Below are positions 15,858 through 24,204 of a DNA stretch of 64,000 nucleotides, piece by piece; the stretch's first letter is position 1, and each line of letters opens with the position of its first letter. The notes under the pieces are model-generated. The model worked only from the letters and a program-made list of their open reading frames with translations. It ran no database searches and was not told where the DNA came from. Made by a program: the position numbers and the translations under genes. Source of the DNA: Bradyrhizobium jicamae (GTDB lineage Bacteria > Pseudomonadota > Alphaproteobacteria > Rhizobiales > Xanthobacteraceae); NCBI RefSeq assembly GCF_018130695.1, contig NZ_JAFCJX010000015.1, forward strand, positions 112,001-176,000, written 5' to 3'.

Positions 15858-16451
15858 ATGCCTCTATCGAAGCGCTCGCTCTCGGTTATCTTGCATATCG
15901 CACTCTGGCTGTCGGTTGCGGCGATCGGGCCGGCGCATGCTGACGTGATCGGCTACAGCAAGGTAGTCGATTTATCGACTGAAGTCGGCGGCTTGCGCGC
16001 CGAGCATCATCACGATTGGAGCGGCGCAAGCCACGCCGCGCGATGGAAGATGATCTCGACGGCTAAAGACCCATTTACCGCCGACAACGACTATTCGTAT
16101 CTGCGGTTGCGCGACAAGGCGACGGGCGCAGAACTGTTTCGCCGTCCCGTGCCCGCGCTGACGTACATCTGGATTTCGCCGGATTCAAACTACGTCGTAG
16201 GCATCTCCAACGTCATGCTTTGGAATCCCTACCAGCTCGTTGTCTTCAGCAAGTCCGGCGAACGCTTGCTTGAGCGCGATATGGTCGGCGTGAAATGGCC
16301 TGGCGTGTCGCGGAGCGTCACGAACTCGATTCACTGGTACAAGGAGCCCACGCCGCGAATGATGATCGTTGAAGACGGGACGACCGCGACTCTCTCCGTT
16401 GAAGATCCTCTCGGGACGCTCCGCGAGTTCCAATTTCACGCCGTCCATTGA
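15858..16451 (+). CDS. Hypothetical secreted protein
   Basis: A 197-residue protein with an N-terminal signal peptide (LSVILHIALWLSVAAIGPAHA, cleavage before DVIGY) and a TGGAG ribosome site before ATG 15858. The mature part is beta-rich and tryptophan-containing, with ALTYIWISPDSNYVVGISNVMLWNPYQLVVF suggesting one propeller-like or lipocalin-like sheet. No known domain is recognised. It lies 21 bases after adc on the same strand. Base composition is slightly lower in GC than its neighbours, which may mean a more recent arrival, but this is an impression and was not calculated. Confidence 0.7.
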   Translation: MPLSKRSLSVILHIALWLSVAAIGPAHADVIGYSKVVDLSTEVGGLRAEHHHDWSGASHAARWKMISTAKDPFTADNDYSYLRLRDKATGAELFRRPVPALTYIWISPDSNYVVGISNVMLWNPYQLVVFSKSGERLLERDMVGVKWPGVSRSVTNSIHWYKEPTPRMMIVEDGTTATLSVEDPLGTLREFQFHAVH

Positions 16452-16479
16452 CGTTGTGGAGGAGGTCCAAAAACGAAAA

Positions 16480-16503
16480 AGCCCGGCGCGAAGTCGGGCC
16501 TTG
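16480..16503 (+). terminator. Possible rho-independent terminator
   Basis: A short GCCCG/CGGGC stem (16481-16485 with 16495-16499) preceded by AAAAA and followed by CCTTGT lies 30 bases after the preceding stop. The stem is only five pairs and the T-run is poor, so this is a weak call. Confidence 0.35.
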
Positions 16504-16684
16504 TGATGGATCGAGGGCGATTACCCGATCAGTGCGACGATGGCATCTTGCCCCTGATTTGCCCGACGCGTCAAGTCAAATTCGGAAAAATAGTAGATTG
16601 CTGACCCCTTGACGGCTACTTTGCATGGGGTTGTTTTTCGATTTTATTGCAGACGCAAGGCAGGAGCCGTGCGCTCCCGCGCTG

Positions 16685-16945
16685 TCACCACAGCGGCAGC
16701 CAGGTGATCTCGCAAGCGCCGTTGCACTGATTGCAGTGCGCCGGCCGGCCGAAGGTCGAGGCCAGCACCCACTCCTGCGATTCGTTGCTCCACTGCGCGG
16801 TCGCATGGGTGATGATGTCGTCGGTCCCGCAGGCCGAGCAGACCGGCGTCGATCGGGAGGTCTGGCGGTTGGCGGCCCGGGGCGGCGCCGGCGCGCCGGC
16901 CTCCTGGCTCAAACTGAAGGGATTGAGAAGTAACGCATGCTTCAT
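16685..16945 (-). CDS. Small zinc-ribbon-like hypothetical protein
   Basis: An 86-residue protein starting at ATG 16945 (GGGG seven bases upstream) and ending at the TGA complement at 16685. Two cysteine pairs, CSACG (near residue 37) and CNQC (near 73), are spaced like the knuckles of a zinc ribbon, and the fragment between them (ATAQWSNESQEWVLASTFG) is short. This suggests a structural zinc site, but no named family is recognised. It is flanked by non-coding sequence on both sides, with the motif CTGATTTGCCCGACG at about 16554. Existence is supported by the cysteine pattern and the RBS. Confidence 0.65.
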   Translation of the reverse strand: MKHALLLNPFSLSQEAGAPAPPRAANRQTSRSTPVCSACGTDDIITHATAQWSNESQEWVLASTFGRPAHCNQCNGACEITWLPLW

Positions 16946-17076
16946 GTCGCGCCCCGACCGATCACCACCCCAGGGTAAGGATAACGCGATGACGACACGC
17001 TCGTCATCATCGCCATTATCCCGGGCTGTGGATTGCGATGGCTGGGGCCGGCGGCTCCGGACGCGAGCGCGGCCGG

Positions 17077-18513
17077 TCAGCGCACCAGAATATTCCGGAA
17101 CTGCCAGGGATCGCTCGTATCGATATCCTCGGGGAACAGTCCTGGACGATCCGTAAGCGGCGTCCAGTCGGTATAAAAGCCCTTCACCGGGCCGAGATAG
17201 GGCAGCTGGATTTCCAAGAGACGATCGAAATCCATCTCGTCGGCTTCGACGATGCCCTCGTTCGGGTTCTCCAGCGCCCACACCATGCCGCCGAGCACGG
17301 CGGACGTCACCTGCAGGCCGGTGGCGTTCTGATAGGGCGCGAGTGCGCGGGTCTCCTCGATCGAAAGCTGCGAGCCGTACCAGTAGGCGTTGTTGTCATG
17401 GCCGAACAAGAGCACGCCGAGTTCGTCGATGCCGTCGACGATCTCGTTCTCGTCGAGGATGTGGTGCTTCTCCTGCATCTTGGCAGCGCGGCCGAACATC
17501 TCATGCAGCGACAGCACGGCATCGTCGGCCGGATGATAGGCATAGTGGCAGGTCGGCCGATAGATCACCTTGCCCGAAGCGTCGCGCGCCGTGAAGTAAT
17601 CGGAGATCGAGATCGACTCATTGTGGGTGACGAGGAAGCCGTACTGCGCGCCGCGGGTCGGGCACCACGTGCGCACGCGCGTGTTGGCGCCGGGCTGCAT
17701 CAGATAGATCGCCGCGCCGCAGCCGGCTTCGTGGGTGCGTGCATTCTCGGGCATCCATTTTTCATGGGTGCCCCAGCCGAGTTCGGACGGCTGCACGCCT
17801 TCCGACAGGAAGCCTTCCACCGACCAGGTGTTGACGAAGACATCCGGCTCCTTCGGCTTCTTGGAGCGCTGGGTGTCGCGCTCGGCGATATGGATGCCCT
17901 TGACGCCGGCCTGTCGCATCAGGTCGGCCCATTCAGCCTTGGTCTTGGGCTTCGGGGCATTGAGCTTCAGATCGGCGGCGACATTGAGCAGCGCCTGCTT
18001 GACGAAAAACGAGACCATCCCGGGATTGGCGCCGCAGCAGGATACGGCAGTGGTCGAGCCCGCCGGGCGCGCCTTCTTGGCGGCCAGCGTCACTTCGCGC
18101 AGCGCGTAGTTGGAGCGCGCTTCCGGGCCCTTGGTCGAATCGAAATAGAAGCCGAGCCAGGGCTCGTTGACGGTGTCGATGTAGAGGGCGCCGAGCTCGT
18201 TGCAGAGCTCCATGATGTCGGTCGAGCCGGTATCGACCGAGAGATTGACGCAAAAGCCCTGGCCGCCGCCTTCGGTCAGCAACGGGGTCAGCAACTCCCG
18301 ATAATTGTCCCTGGTCACGGCCTTCTGGATGAAGCGCACATTGTGCTTCTCGCAATGCGCCTTGCGGCCCTCGTCCTTGGGATCGATCACGGTGACGCGC
18401 GACTTGTCGTAATCGAGATGCCGCTCGATCAAAGGCAGCGTGCCTTTGCCGATCGAGCCGAAGCCGACCATGACGATCGGGCCGGTAATTTTCGCGTAGA
18501 TCTGCGCGGACAT
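17077..18513 (-). CDS. hss: Homospermidine synthase
   Basis: A 478-residue NAD-dependent enzyme that makes sym-homospermidine from two putrescines (or putrescine plus spermidine). The Rossmann motif GPIVMVGFGSIGKGTLPLIERH lies at residues ~10-32. Family segments include VTVIDPKDEG, CVNLSVDTGSTDIMELC, YIDTVNEPWLGFY, SCCGANPGMVS and LGWGTHEKWMPENA. It is cytosolic. The second of two tandem ATGs (18513) sits six bases after GGAG. It is the last gene of the minus-strand polyamine group, 36 bases after the ridA-like gene, and its substrate putrescine is the product of the decarboxylase at 19932. Homospermidine is the usual major polyamine in rhizobia. Confidence 0.95.
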   Translation of the reverse strand: MSAQIYAKITGPIVMVGFGSIGKGTLPLIERHLDYDKSRVTVIDPKDEGRKAHCEKHNVRFIQKAVTRDNYRELLTPLLTEGGGQGFCVNLSVDTGSTDIMELCNELGALYIDTVNEPWLGFYFDSTKGPEARSNYALREVTLAAKKARPAGSTTAVSCCGANPGMVSFFVKQALLNVAADLKLNAPKPKTKAEWADLMRQAGVKGIHIAERDTQRSKKPKEPDVFVNTWSVEGFLSEGVQPSELGWGTHEKWMPENARTHEAGCGAAIYLMQPGANTRVRTWCPTRGAQYGFLVTHNESISISDYFTARDASGKVIYRPTCHYAYHPADDAVLSLHEMFGRAAKMQEKHHILDENEIVDGIDELGVLLFGHDNNAYWYGSQLSIEETRALAPYQNATGLQVTSAVLGGMVWALENPNEGIVEADEMDFDRLLEIQLPYLGPVKGFYTDWTPLTDRPGLFPEDIDTSDPWQFRNILVR

Positions 18514-18552
18514 CATTATCTCCAGAGAAGCAGCTTGGTCGTTGGTGTTGAA

Positions 18553-18939
18553 TCAGGTACGGCGCTTGGCGGTGACTTCGATCTCGACCTTCATCTCGGG
18601 CTTGTAGAGTCCCGCGACGATCAGCAGCGTGGCCGCCGGGCGGATCTCGCCGAGCACCTCGCCGCAGACGGCGAAATGGGCCTCGGCGTCCTTGACGTCG
18701 GCGAGGTAGTAGGTCGCGCGGACGATGTCGGCCATCGCGAAGCCGCCCTCGTTGAGAGCCGCCTCGATGGTCTTGAAGCAGTTCCGTGACTGGCTCGTGA
18801 CATCATCAGGCATGGTCATCGTCGTGTAGTCATAACCGGTGGTTCCGGCGACGAAGGCGAAGTCGCCGTCGATCACGGCGCGGCTGTAGCCGGCAGTTTT
18901 CTCGAACGGCGAGCCGGTTGAAATCAGGCGACGGGACAT
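18553..18939 (-). CDS. RidA family (YjgF/YER057c/UK114) protein
   Basis: A 128-residue protein with the fold and length of the Rid family, which hydrolyses reactive enamine/imine intermediates released by PLP enzymes. Landmarks are VIDGDFAFVAGTTGYDY near the N-terminus, ALNEGGFAMADIVRATYYL and IRPAATLLIVAGLYKPEMKVEIEVTA at the end, where GLYKPEMKVEIEV corresponds to the family's terminal strand. The Arg that binds the carboxylate in RidA proper (in RPA) is present as IRPAATLL. It lies just upstream of hss and shares its strand. With a PLP decarboxylase in the same group, a clean-up role is plausible but not shown. Confidence 0.88.
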   Translation of the reverse strand: MSRRLISTGSPFEKTAGYSRAVIDGDFAFVAGTTGYDYTTMTMPDDVTSQSRNCFKTIEAALNEGGFAMADIVRATYYLADVKDAEAHFAVCGEVLGEIRPAATLLIVAGLYKPEMKVEIEVTAKRRT

Positions 18940-19018
18940 GGTTCTGGATTCTCGACTGAAGGGGAATTGAGCGCGGTTTAGGGGCATTTTGCCGTCCCGC
19001 GCAACCCTCGAATCGGCG

Positions 19019-19189
19019 TTAGCGGGACTGCTGGGTCGTATCGGGCGGCGCGGGCGGGGAGCCGGCCCAGCGCCGCACCAGGATGTCCCTGACGATCATG
19101 ACGGAGATCAGCACCAGCATGATCGTGGTGATGACGCTGCGCAGACGCGGGCGCGCGACGTCGTCGGTCTCGGCAAGGTGCTCGGACAT
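19019..19189 (-). CDS. Small single-pass membrane protein
   Basis: A 56-residue protein starting at ATG 19189, eleven bases after the stop of the acetyltransferase gene on the same strand. It has a charged N-terminus (SEHLAETDDVARPRLR), one hydrophobic helix (SVITTIMLVLISVMIVRDILV) and a Pro-rich tail. No family is recognised. Tight spacing to its neighbour argues for a real gene, but the lack of a clear ribosome site and its small size keep confidence moderate. Confidence 0.5.
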   Translation of the reverse strand: MSEHLAETDDVARPRLRSVITTIMLVLISVMIVRDILVRRWAGSPPAPPDTTQQSR

Positions 19190-19200
19190 GGCGATGCTCG

Positions 19201-19806
19201 CTATGCTGCGTGCGGCACGGCGAGCGGTGCCTTCCGGGTGCGCGCTGCCTTCGTCTTGGGCAGCGGGGCGCCGGTCGGGACGATCATGCCCCAGGCGCCG
19301 TCGAGCGCGCCCGCCTTCAGTTCGAGGCCGAGCAGGCGCTCGCGCTCGAACGCGCCGGGCAGCGACAGCTCGCCCATCCCGGCGGCAGAGAAGCCGTACC
19401 TGATGTAGTAGGGCGCATCGCCGAGCAGGATCACGGCGCCATGGCCGCGGGTGCGCGCGATCTCGATCGCCCGCTGCATGAGGGCGGCACCGACGCCGAG
19501 GCCGCGGCAGGTGTGGTCCACCGCCAGCGGCCCCAGCATCAGTGCGTCGCGGCCCCCCGCGCTGACGTGCCACAACCGCACGGTTCCAACCAGCCGGCCG
19601 TCCTGGCGCACCGCCGACAGGCTCAGGCCTGCGGCGGGCGCGCGTCCATCGCGCAGGCGCTGGCAGGTGCGCGTATGGCGGTTGTCGCCAAAGCAGGCAT
19701 CCAGCAGCGCTTCGCGCGCGACGACGTCCGAAGCCCGCTCCGCACGGATCGCGAACGGAGCGGCATTTCGAATGATGGCAACGGCGGTGTTCCGTTTTGC
19801 AGTCAT
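19201..19806 (-). CDS. GNAT family N-acetyltransferase
   Basis: A 201-residue cytosolic enzyme. The acetyl-CoA site is recognisable as LGPLAVDHTCRGLGVGAALMQRAIEIAR (about residues 92-119, with the R-G-L-G-V-G loop), and the C-terminal half ILLGDAPYYIRYGFSAA is typical of the YhbS-like group. It lies on the minus strand between ornithine decarboxylase (125 bases upstream) and the small membrane protein. Acetylation of a polyamine or a related amine would suit the context, as in SpeG, but SpeG itself has a different sequence signature, so this is speculation. Family call secure, substrate unknown. Confidence 0.87.
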   Translation of the reverse strand: MTAKRNTAVAIIRNAAPFAIRAERASDVVAREALLDACFGDNRHTRTCQRLRDGRAPAAGLSLSAVRQDGRLVGTVRLWHVSAGGRDALMLGPLAVDHTCRGLGVGAALMQRAIEIARTRGHGAVILLGDAPYYIRYGFSAAGMGELSLPGAFERERLLGLELKAGALDGAWGMIVPTGAPLPKTKAARTRKAPLAVPHAA

Positions 19807-19931
19807 GGCACGTCAGTCCCCACTTGCCACGGCGTGATGAGACGCCACGGCAAGCGTTGTCAGAAAAACAGCAATGTCAGGGAGAGAGCCGGTTGCCCGA
19901 CTCCCGGTTCGTCAGACCTCTGGAAGAGGCG

Positions 19932-21074
19932 TCAGATGTGGTAGGTCCGCAGCGGCGGGATGCCGTTGAACGCCACCGACGAGTAGGTCGACGTATAGGC
20001 GCCGGTGCCTTCGATCAGCAGCTTGTCGCCGATCTCGAGCGTCACCGGAAGCGGATACGGCAGCTTCTCGTACAGCACGTCCGCGCTGTCGCAGGTGGGA
20101 CCTGCGAGCACGCACGGCGTCATGTCCGCACCGTCATGCGGGGTGCGGATGGCGTAGCGGATCGACTCGTCCATCGTCTCGGCGAGGCCGCCGAACTTGC
20201 CGATGTCGAGATACACCCAGCGCACCTCGTCCTCGTCGCTCTTCTTGGAGATCAGAACGACTTCGGTCTCGATGATGCCGGCATTGCCGACCATGCCGCG
20301 GCCCGGCTCGATGATCGTTTCCGGGATCTGGTTGCCGAAATGCTTGCGTAGCGCACGGAAGATCGACCGGCCGTACTGCACGACCGGAGGAACGTCCTTC
20401 AGGTACCTGGTCGGGAAGCCGCCGCCCATGTTGACCATGGTCAGGCTGATCCCGCGCTCGGCGCAGTCACGGAACACGGTCGACGCCATCGCGAGCGCAC
20501 GGTCCCACGCCTTCACCTTGCGCTGCTGCGAGCCGACATGGAACGAGATGCCGCACGGCTCCAGGCCCAGACGCTTGGCGAGGTCGAGCACCTCGACCGC
20601 CATCTCCGGGTCGCAGCCGAATTTGCGCGACAGCGGCCACTCGGCGCCGGCGCAATCATAGAGGATGCGGCAGAACACCTTGGCGCCGGGAGCGGCGCGG
20701 GCGATCTTCTCGACCTCGGCGGCGCAGTCGACCGCGAACAGCCGAATGCCGAGCGCGAAGGCGCGCGCGATGTCGCGCTCCTTCTTGATCGTGTTGCCAA
20801 AGGAGATGCGGTCCGGCGTCGCACCGGCGGCCAGCGCCATCTCGATCTCGGCGACGGTCGCGGTGTCGAAGCAGGAGCCCATGGAGGCGAGCAGCGCCAG
20901 CACTTCGGGCGCCGGGTTCGCCTTCACCGCGTAGAACACGCGGCTGTCGGGAAGCGCCTTCGCGAAGGTCTGGTAGTTGTCGCGCACGACTTCGAGGTCG
21001 ACGACGAGGCACGGCTCGGTGTCGAGACCCTCGCTGCGGCGGTTGCGCAGGAATTCCTGGATACGTTCAGTCAT
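19932..21074 (-). CDS. odc: Ornithine (lysine) decarboxylase, PLP fold type III
   Basis: A 380-residue enzyme of the eukaryotic-type ODC family. PLP-binding lysine is in SRVFYAVKANPAPE (near residue 51); the phosphate-binding glycine loop is VNMGGGFPTRY; and the second active-site cysteine/aspartate motif is LAGPTCDSADVLYE near residue 327. It decarboxylates ornithine to putrescine in the cytosol. The start at 21074 has GGAG seven bases upstream. It is preceded by a ~480-base leader and followed on the same strand by GNAT, membrane protein, RidA and hss genes. Putrescine from it feeds homospermidine synthase. Lysine as an alternative substrate, giving cadaverine, is possible for this subfamily. 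Confidence 0.93.
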   Translation of the reverse strand: MTERIQEFLRNRRSEGLDTEPCLVVDLEVVRDNYQTFAKALPDSRVFYAVKANPAPEVLALLASMGSCFDTATVAEIEMALAAGATPDRISFGNTIKKERDIARAFALGIRLFAVDCAAEVEKIARAAPGAKVFCRILYDCAGAEWPLSRKFGCDPEMAVEVLDLAKRLGLEPCGISFHVGSQQRKVKAWDRALAMASTVFRDCAERGISLTMVNMGGGFPTRYLKDVPPVVQYGRSIFRALRKHFGNQIPETIIEPGRGMVGNAGIIETEVVLISKKSDEDEVRWVYLDIGKFGGLAETMDESIRYAIRTPHDGADMTPCVLAGPTCDSADVLYEKLPYPLPVTLEIGDKLLIEGTGAYTSTYSSVAFNGIPPLRTYHI

Positions 21075-21552
21075 GGCACTCTCCAGCGGCCCCAGCGACG
21101 GAACCGCATCAACGTGACGTCGGATAAGAGCGCTCCGGCCACATCGCGCGATGGAGGCGCAACGGAGCCAAAAGACTCAAACCAGACTGTGCTGCCGTGG
21201 ATTGGTTGGGAGAGTTTCCCGCCCGCACACCTGGCAATGAAGGACAAGCCTTTTCAGTAGCCCGCGCCGGCTTTGGACTGCCGGTAGAGACCAAAAAAGC
21301 CCGATCCGTCGTTGCTTTAAGTCGCGTCCCCCGTTGAGAGCGGGGTGCGCCGGTTCGCCTCCGGCTGCCAGTCACGGTTGCAAATGGTGGTGAGACCTTC
21401 AACGGCATCCCTGGAGAGAGATGCTGGCCGCTTCTTGTGTCCTGACGGACGGTAGCGACCCTCGGTTCTTCCACCCCTTGGCGGCTGTCCGGCCTCTTGT
21501 CCGGATACCTACCGACTGACACACGACCACAGGCACGTGCGAAATTGGGCAA
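21075..21552 (-). ncRNA. Long structured leader of the decarboxylase gene (candidate speF motif)
   Basis: From a probable start near 21552 to the ATG at 21074, about 478 nt show no convincing gene. On the transcribed strand several hairpins are visible: TCCGG...CCGGA near 21490, CCCCG/CGGGG near 21330-21345, and CCGGC(AGTCCAAA)GCCGG near 21267-21283 next to a GCTTTTTTGG stretch and a matching AAAAGGC. Alphaproteobacterial ornithine decarboxylase genes carry a conserved structured leader in Rfam called speF, and length, position and gene fit this. I cannot confirm the match to the covariance model. Confidence 0.5.
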
Positions 21553-21558
21553 GCGAGG

Positions 21559-21586
21559 AAATAAGTCTTTTGACTCTGCTTCGCAA
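21559..21586 (-). promoter_or_regulatory. Candidate promoter of the decarboxylase leader
   Basis: Read on the minus strand, TTGCGA (21586-21581) and TTATTT (21564-21559) are separated by 16 bases, an acceptable housekeeping promoter, which would start transcription near 21552. The neighbourhood is AT-rich compared with the surroundings (CTAAAAAAATTC just upstream). Only pattern-level evidence. Confidence 0.35.
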
Positions 21587-21735
21587 GAATTTTTTTAGCG
21601 TGGGGATAAATTTCCCTAACGCGAGCTTGCGATCTCGCGCGCGGCCCGCTCTCGCGCGTGCCGAGTATGAACGGCTGTTAAGATTGCCTAACGAAGCGTG
21701 TGCGTTTTAGCGCTGTGCCGCAGCGCTTTCTTGAA

Positions 21736-21990
21736 TCACGCGCGGCGCGTGAACGGCTCGACGCGCTGCGCAGCGCGGATGAAGGCGATCATGATCAGCA
21801 CACCGATGCCGAACAGCACGGCCTGCAAGATGTGCGCGGCGGTGTCGTCGAGCCCGAGCAGAATCGCGAGCGCCCAGCCGCCGGCGAAGGCCGCGCCGAA
21901 CACCTCGGCGCCGATCAGGATCGCCGCTGAGATCACGGTGATGACGCTCGGCCAGATGATCTCGCTCTTGCCTGTGGTGGAGGGCTGCAT
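21736..21990 (-). CDS. Small two-helix membrane protein
   Basis: An 84-86-residue protein (ATG at 21996 or 21990) with two hydrophobic helices: SVITVISAAILIGAEVFGAAFAGGWALAILL and AHILQAVLFGIGVLIMIAFI. The N-terminus is short and the C-terminus basic (RVEPFTRRA). I recognise no function; small proteins of this type are frequently found in rhizobia. It is transcribed on the minus strand ahead of the decarboxylase leader and divergent from the peptidase gene. Confidence 0.75.
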   Translation of the reverse strand: MQPSTTGKSEIIWPSVITVISAAILIGAEVFGAAFAGGWALAILLGLDDTAAHILQAVLFGIGVLIMIAFIRAAQRVEPFTRRA

Positions 21991-22127
21991 GCTCATAAGA
22001 TAGGGTCCTGTTCAGGGGCCGCAATCTCTCCGAAAAGTGCCCATCTATCAAGCGCAAAAGGCCCAAAAATGCCGTACGGCATGATATAGATGGACCCTCA
22101 TTTTTGAGGCGAAATACGGGAAATCTG

Positions 22128-24203
22128 ATGTCAGAAACCAGCGCACCGGCGAAGCCCAATCCGCTCCTTCAGCCGTGGCAGACGCCGTTCGAGACGCCGC
22201 CTTTTTCAGAGATCCAGCCGGAGCATTTCCTGCCCGCCTTCGAGCAGGCCTTTGCCGACCATGCCGCCGAAATCGCCGCGATCACCCATGATCCGGCGCT
22301 GCCGGACTTCGCCAACACCATCACCGCGCTGGAGCGCTCCGGCAAGCTGCTCTCCAGGGTCGCGGCCGTGTTCTACGACCTGGTCTCGGCGCACTCCAAC
22401 CCGGCGATCCTGGAGATCGACAAGGAAGTGTCGCTGCGGATGGCGCGGCACTGGAATCCGATCATGATGAACGCTGTGCTGTTTGGCCGCATCGCCATGC
22501 TGCACGAGAAGCGCGCCGAGCTCGGCCTCACCGCTGAGGAGAAGCGGCTGCTGGAGCGGAGCTACACCCGCTTCCATCGCGCCGGCGCCGGCCTCGACGA
22601 GTCCGCAAAAACACGGATGGCCGAGATCAACGAGCGGCTCGCCCACCTCGGCACCTCCTTCAGCCACCATCTGCTCGGCGACGAGCAGGAATGGTCGATG
22701 GAGCTCGGTGAGGACGACCGCGCCGGGCTATCAGACACATTTGTGGCGGCCGCCAAGGCTGCGGCGGAAGAGCGCGGTATGGCCGGCAAGGCGATCGTGA
22801 CGCTGTCGCGCTCCTCGACCGAGCCGTTCCTGCAGAGCTCGGCCCGGCGTGACCTGCGCGAGAAGGTCTACAAGGCCTTCACCGCCCGCGGCGACAATGG
22901 CAACGCCAACGACAACAACGAGACCATCGTCGAGATTCTTAAGCTCCGCGAGGAGAGCGCAAAAATCCTCGGCTTCCCGACCTACGCCGCCTATCGCCTG
23001 GAAGATTCCATGGCGAAGACGCCGGAGGCCGTGCGCGGCCTGCTGGAGCGGGTCTGGAAGCCGGCACGGGCTCGCGCGCTCGCCGACCGCGGCGCGCTGC
23101 AGGCGCTGATCGCAGAAGAAGGCGGCAATTTCACCCTGGCGCCGTGGGACTGGCGCTACTACGCCGAGAAGCTCCGCCAGCGCCGGGCCAATTTCGACGA
23201 CGCCGCGATCAAGCCTTATCTGGTGCTCGACCACATGATCGAGGCGGCCTTCGACTGCGCCACCCGCCTGTTCGGCGTCACCTTCGAAGAGCGCAAGGAC
23301 GTGCCGGTCTGGCACCCGGATGTCCGGGTGTGGGAGGTCAAGGCTAGGGACGGCAAGCACAAGGCGCTGTTCTATGGCGACTACTTCAACCGTCCCTCGA
23401 AACGGTCCGGCGCCTGGATGACCTCGCTGCGCGACCAGCAGAAGCTCGACGGCGAGATTGCGCCCCTGGTCATCAATGTCTGCAACTTTGCCAAGGGTGC
23501 CGACGGCGCGCCCTCGCTGCTGTCGCCGGACGAGGCGCGGACCCTGTTCCACGAATTCGGCCACGGCCTGCATGGCATGATGTCTGACGTCACCTATCCC
23601 TCGCTGTCGGGGACCTCTGTGTTCACCGACTTCGTCGAGCTGCCCTCGCAGCTCTACGAGCACTGGCAGGAGCAGCCGCAGGTGCTGCAGCGCTTCGCAA
23701 AACACTTCCAGACCGGCGAGCCGCTGCCGGACGACCTGCTGAAGCGCTTCCTCGCCGCGCGCAAATTCAACCAGGGCTTTGCCACCGTGGAGTTCGTCTC
23801 CTCGGCGCTGGTCGATCTCGAATTCCACACCCAGCCGGCGTCAGCCAGCCGCGACGTGCGGGCGTTCGAGCAGAAGGAATTGGAGAAGATCGGGATGCCC
23901 GCGGAGATCTCGCTGCGGCACCGGCCGACCCAGTTCGGCCACATCTTCTCCGGCGACCACTATGCCTCCGGCTATTACAGCTACATGTGGTCGGAGGTGA
24001 TGGACGCCGACGCGTTCGGCGCCTTCGAGGAGACCGGCGACATCTTCGATCCCGCCACCGCCAAGCGGCTGCTCGACGACATCTATTCCTCGGGCGGCTC
24101 GCGCGATCCGGAGGAGGCCTATGTCGCCTTCCGCGGCCGCGAGCCGGAGCCGGACGCGCTGCTGCGCCGGCGCGGTCTGCTCGACACGTCAGAGGCCGCC
24201 TGA
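22128..24203 (+). CDS. M3 family zinc oligopeptidase (Dcp/OpdA-like)
   Basis: A 691-residue cytosolic metallopeptidase. The zinc motif HEFGH lies at residues 475-479 (in RTLFHEFGHGLHGMM) and the third ligand Glu is about 25 residues on, in FTDFVELPSQLYEHW. The N-terminal PWQTPFETPPFSEIQPEHFLPAFEQA is typical of Dcp-type members, and the C-terminal GYYSYMWSEVMDADAF segment holds substrate-contacting tyrosines. It trims peptides in the cytosol. ATG 22128 has GGGA six bases before it. The gene ends at 24203 and the next begins at 24205, so it heads an operon with a metal transporter pair. Confidence 0.9.
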   Translation: MSETSAPAKPNPLLQPWQTPFETPPFSEIQPEHFLPAFEQAFADHAAEIAAITHDPALPDFANTITALERSGKLLSRVAAVFYDLVSAHSNPAILEIDKEVSLRMARHWNPIMMNAVLFGRIAMLHEKRAELGLTAEEKRLLERSYTRFHRAGAGLDESAKTRMAEINERLAHLGTSFSHHLLGDEQEWSMELGEDDRAGLSDTFVAAAKAAAEERGMAGKAIVTLSRSSTEPFLQSSARRDLREKVYKAFTARGDNGNANDNNETIVEILKLREESAKILGFPTYAAYRLEDSMAKTPEAVRGLLERVWKPARARALADRGALQALIAEEGGNFTLAPWDWRYYAEKLRQRRANFDDAAIKPYLVLDHMIEAAFDCATRLFGVTFEERKDVPVWHPDVRVWEVKARDGKHKALFYGDYFNRPSKRSGAWMTSLRDQQKLDGEIAPLVINVCNFAKGADGAPSLLSPDEARTLFHEFGHGLHGMMSDVTYPSLSGTSVFTDFVELPSQLYEHWQEQPQVLQRFAKHFQTGEPLPDDLLKRFLAARKFNQGFATVEFVSSALVDLEFHTQPASASRDVRAFEQKELEKIGMPAEISLRHRPTQFGHIFSGDHYASGYYSYMWSEVMDADAFGAFEETGDIFDPATAKRLLDDIYSSGGSRDPEEAYVAFRGREPEPDALLRRRGLLDTSEAA

Positions 24204-24204
24204 C

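Noticed and set aside
17038..18789. A 583-codon plus-strand frame opposite homospermidine synthase and ridA
   Set aside because: It covers two well-defined genes in the other direction, with no recognisable domain or ribosome site.
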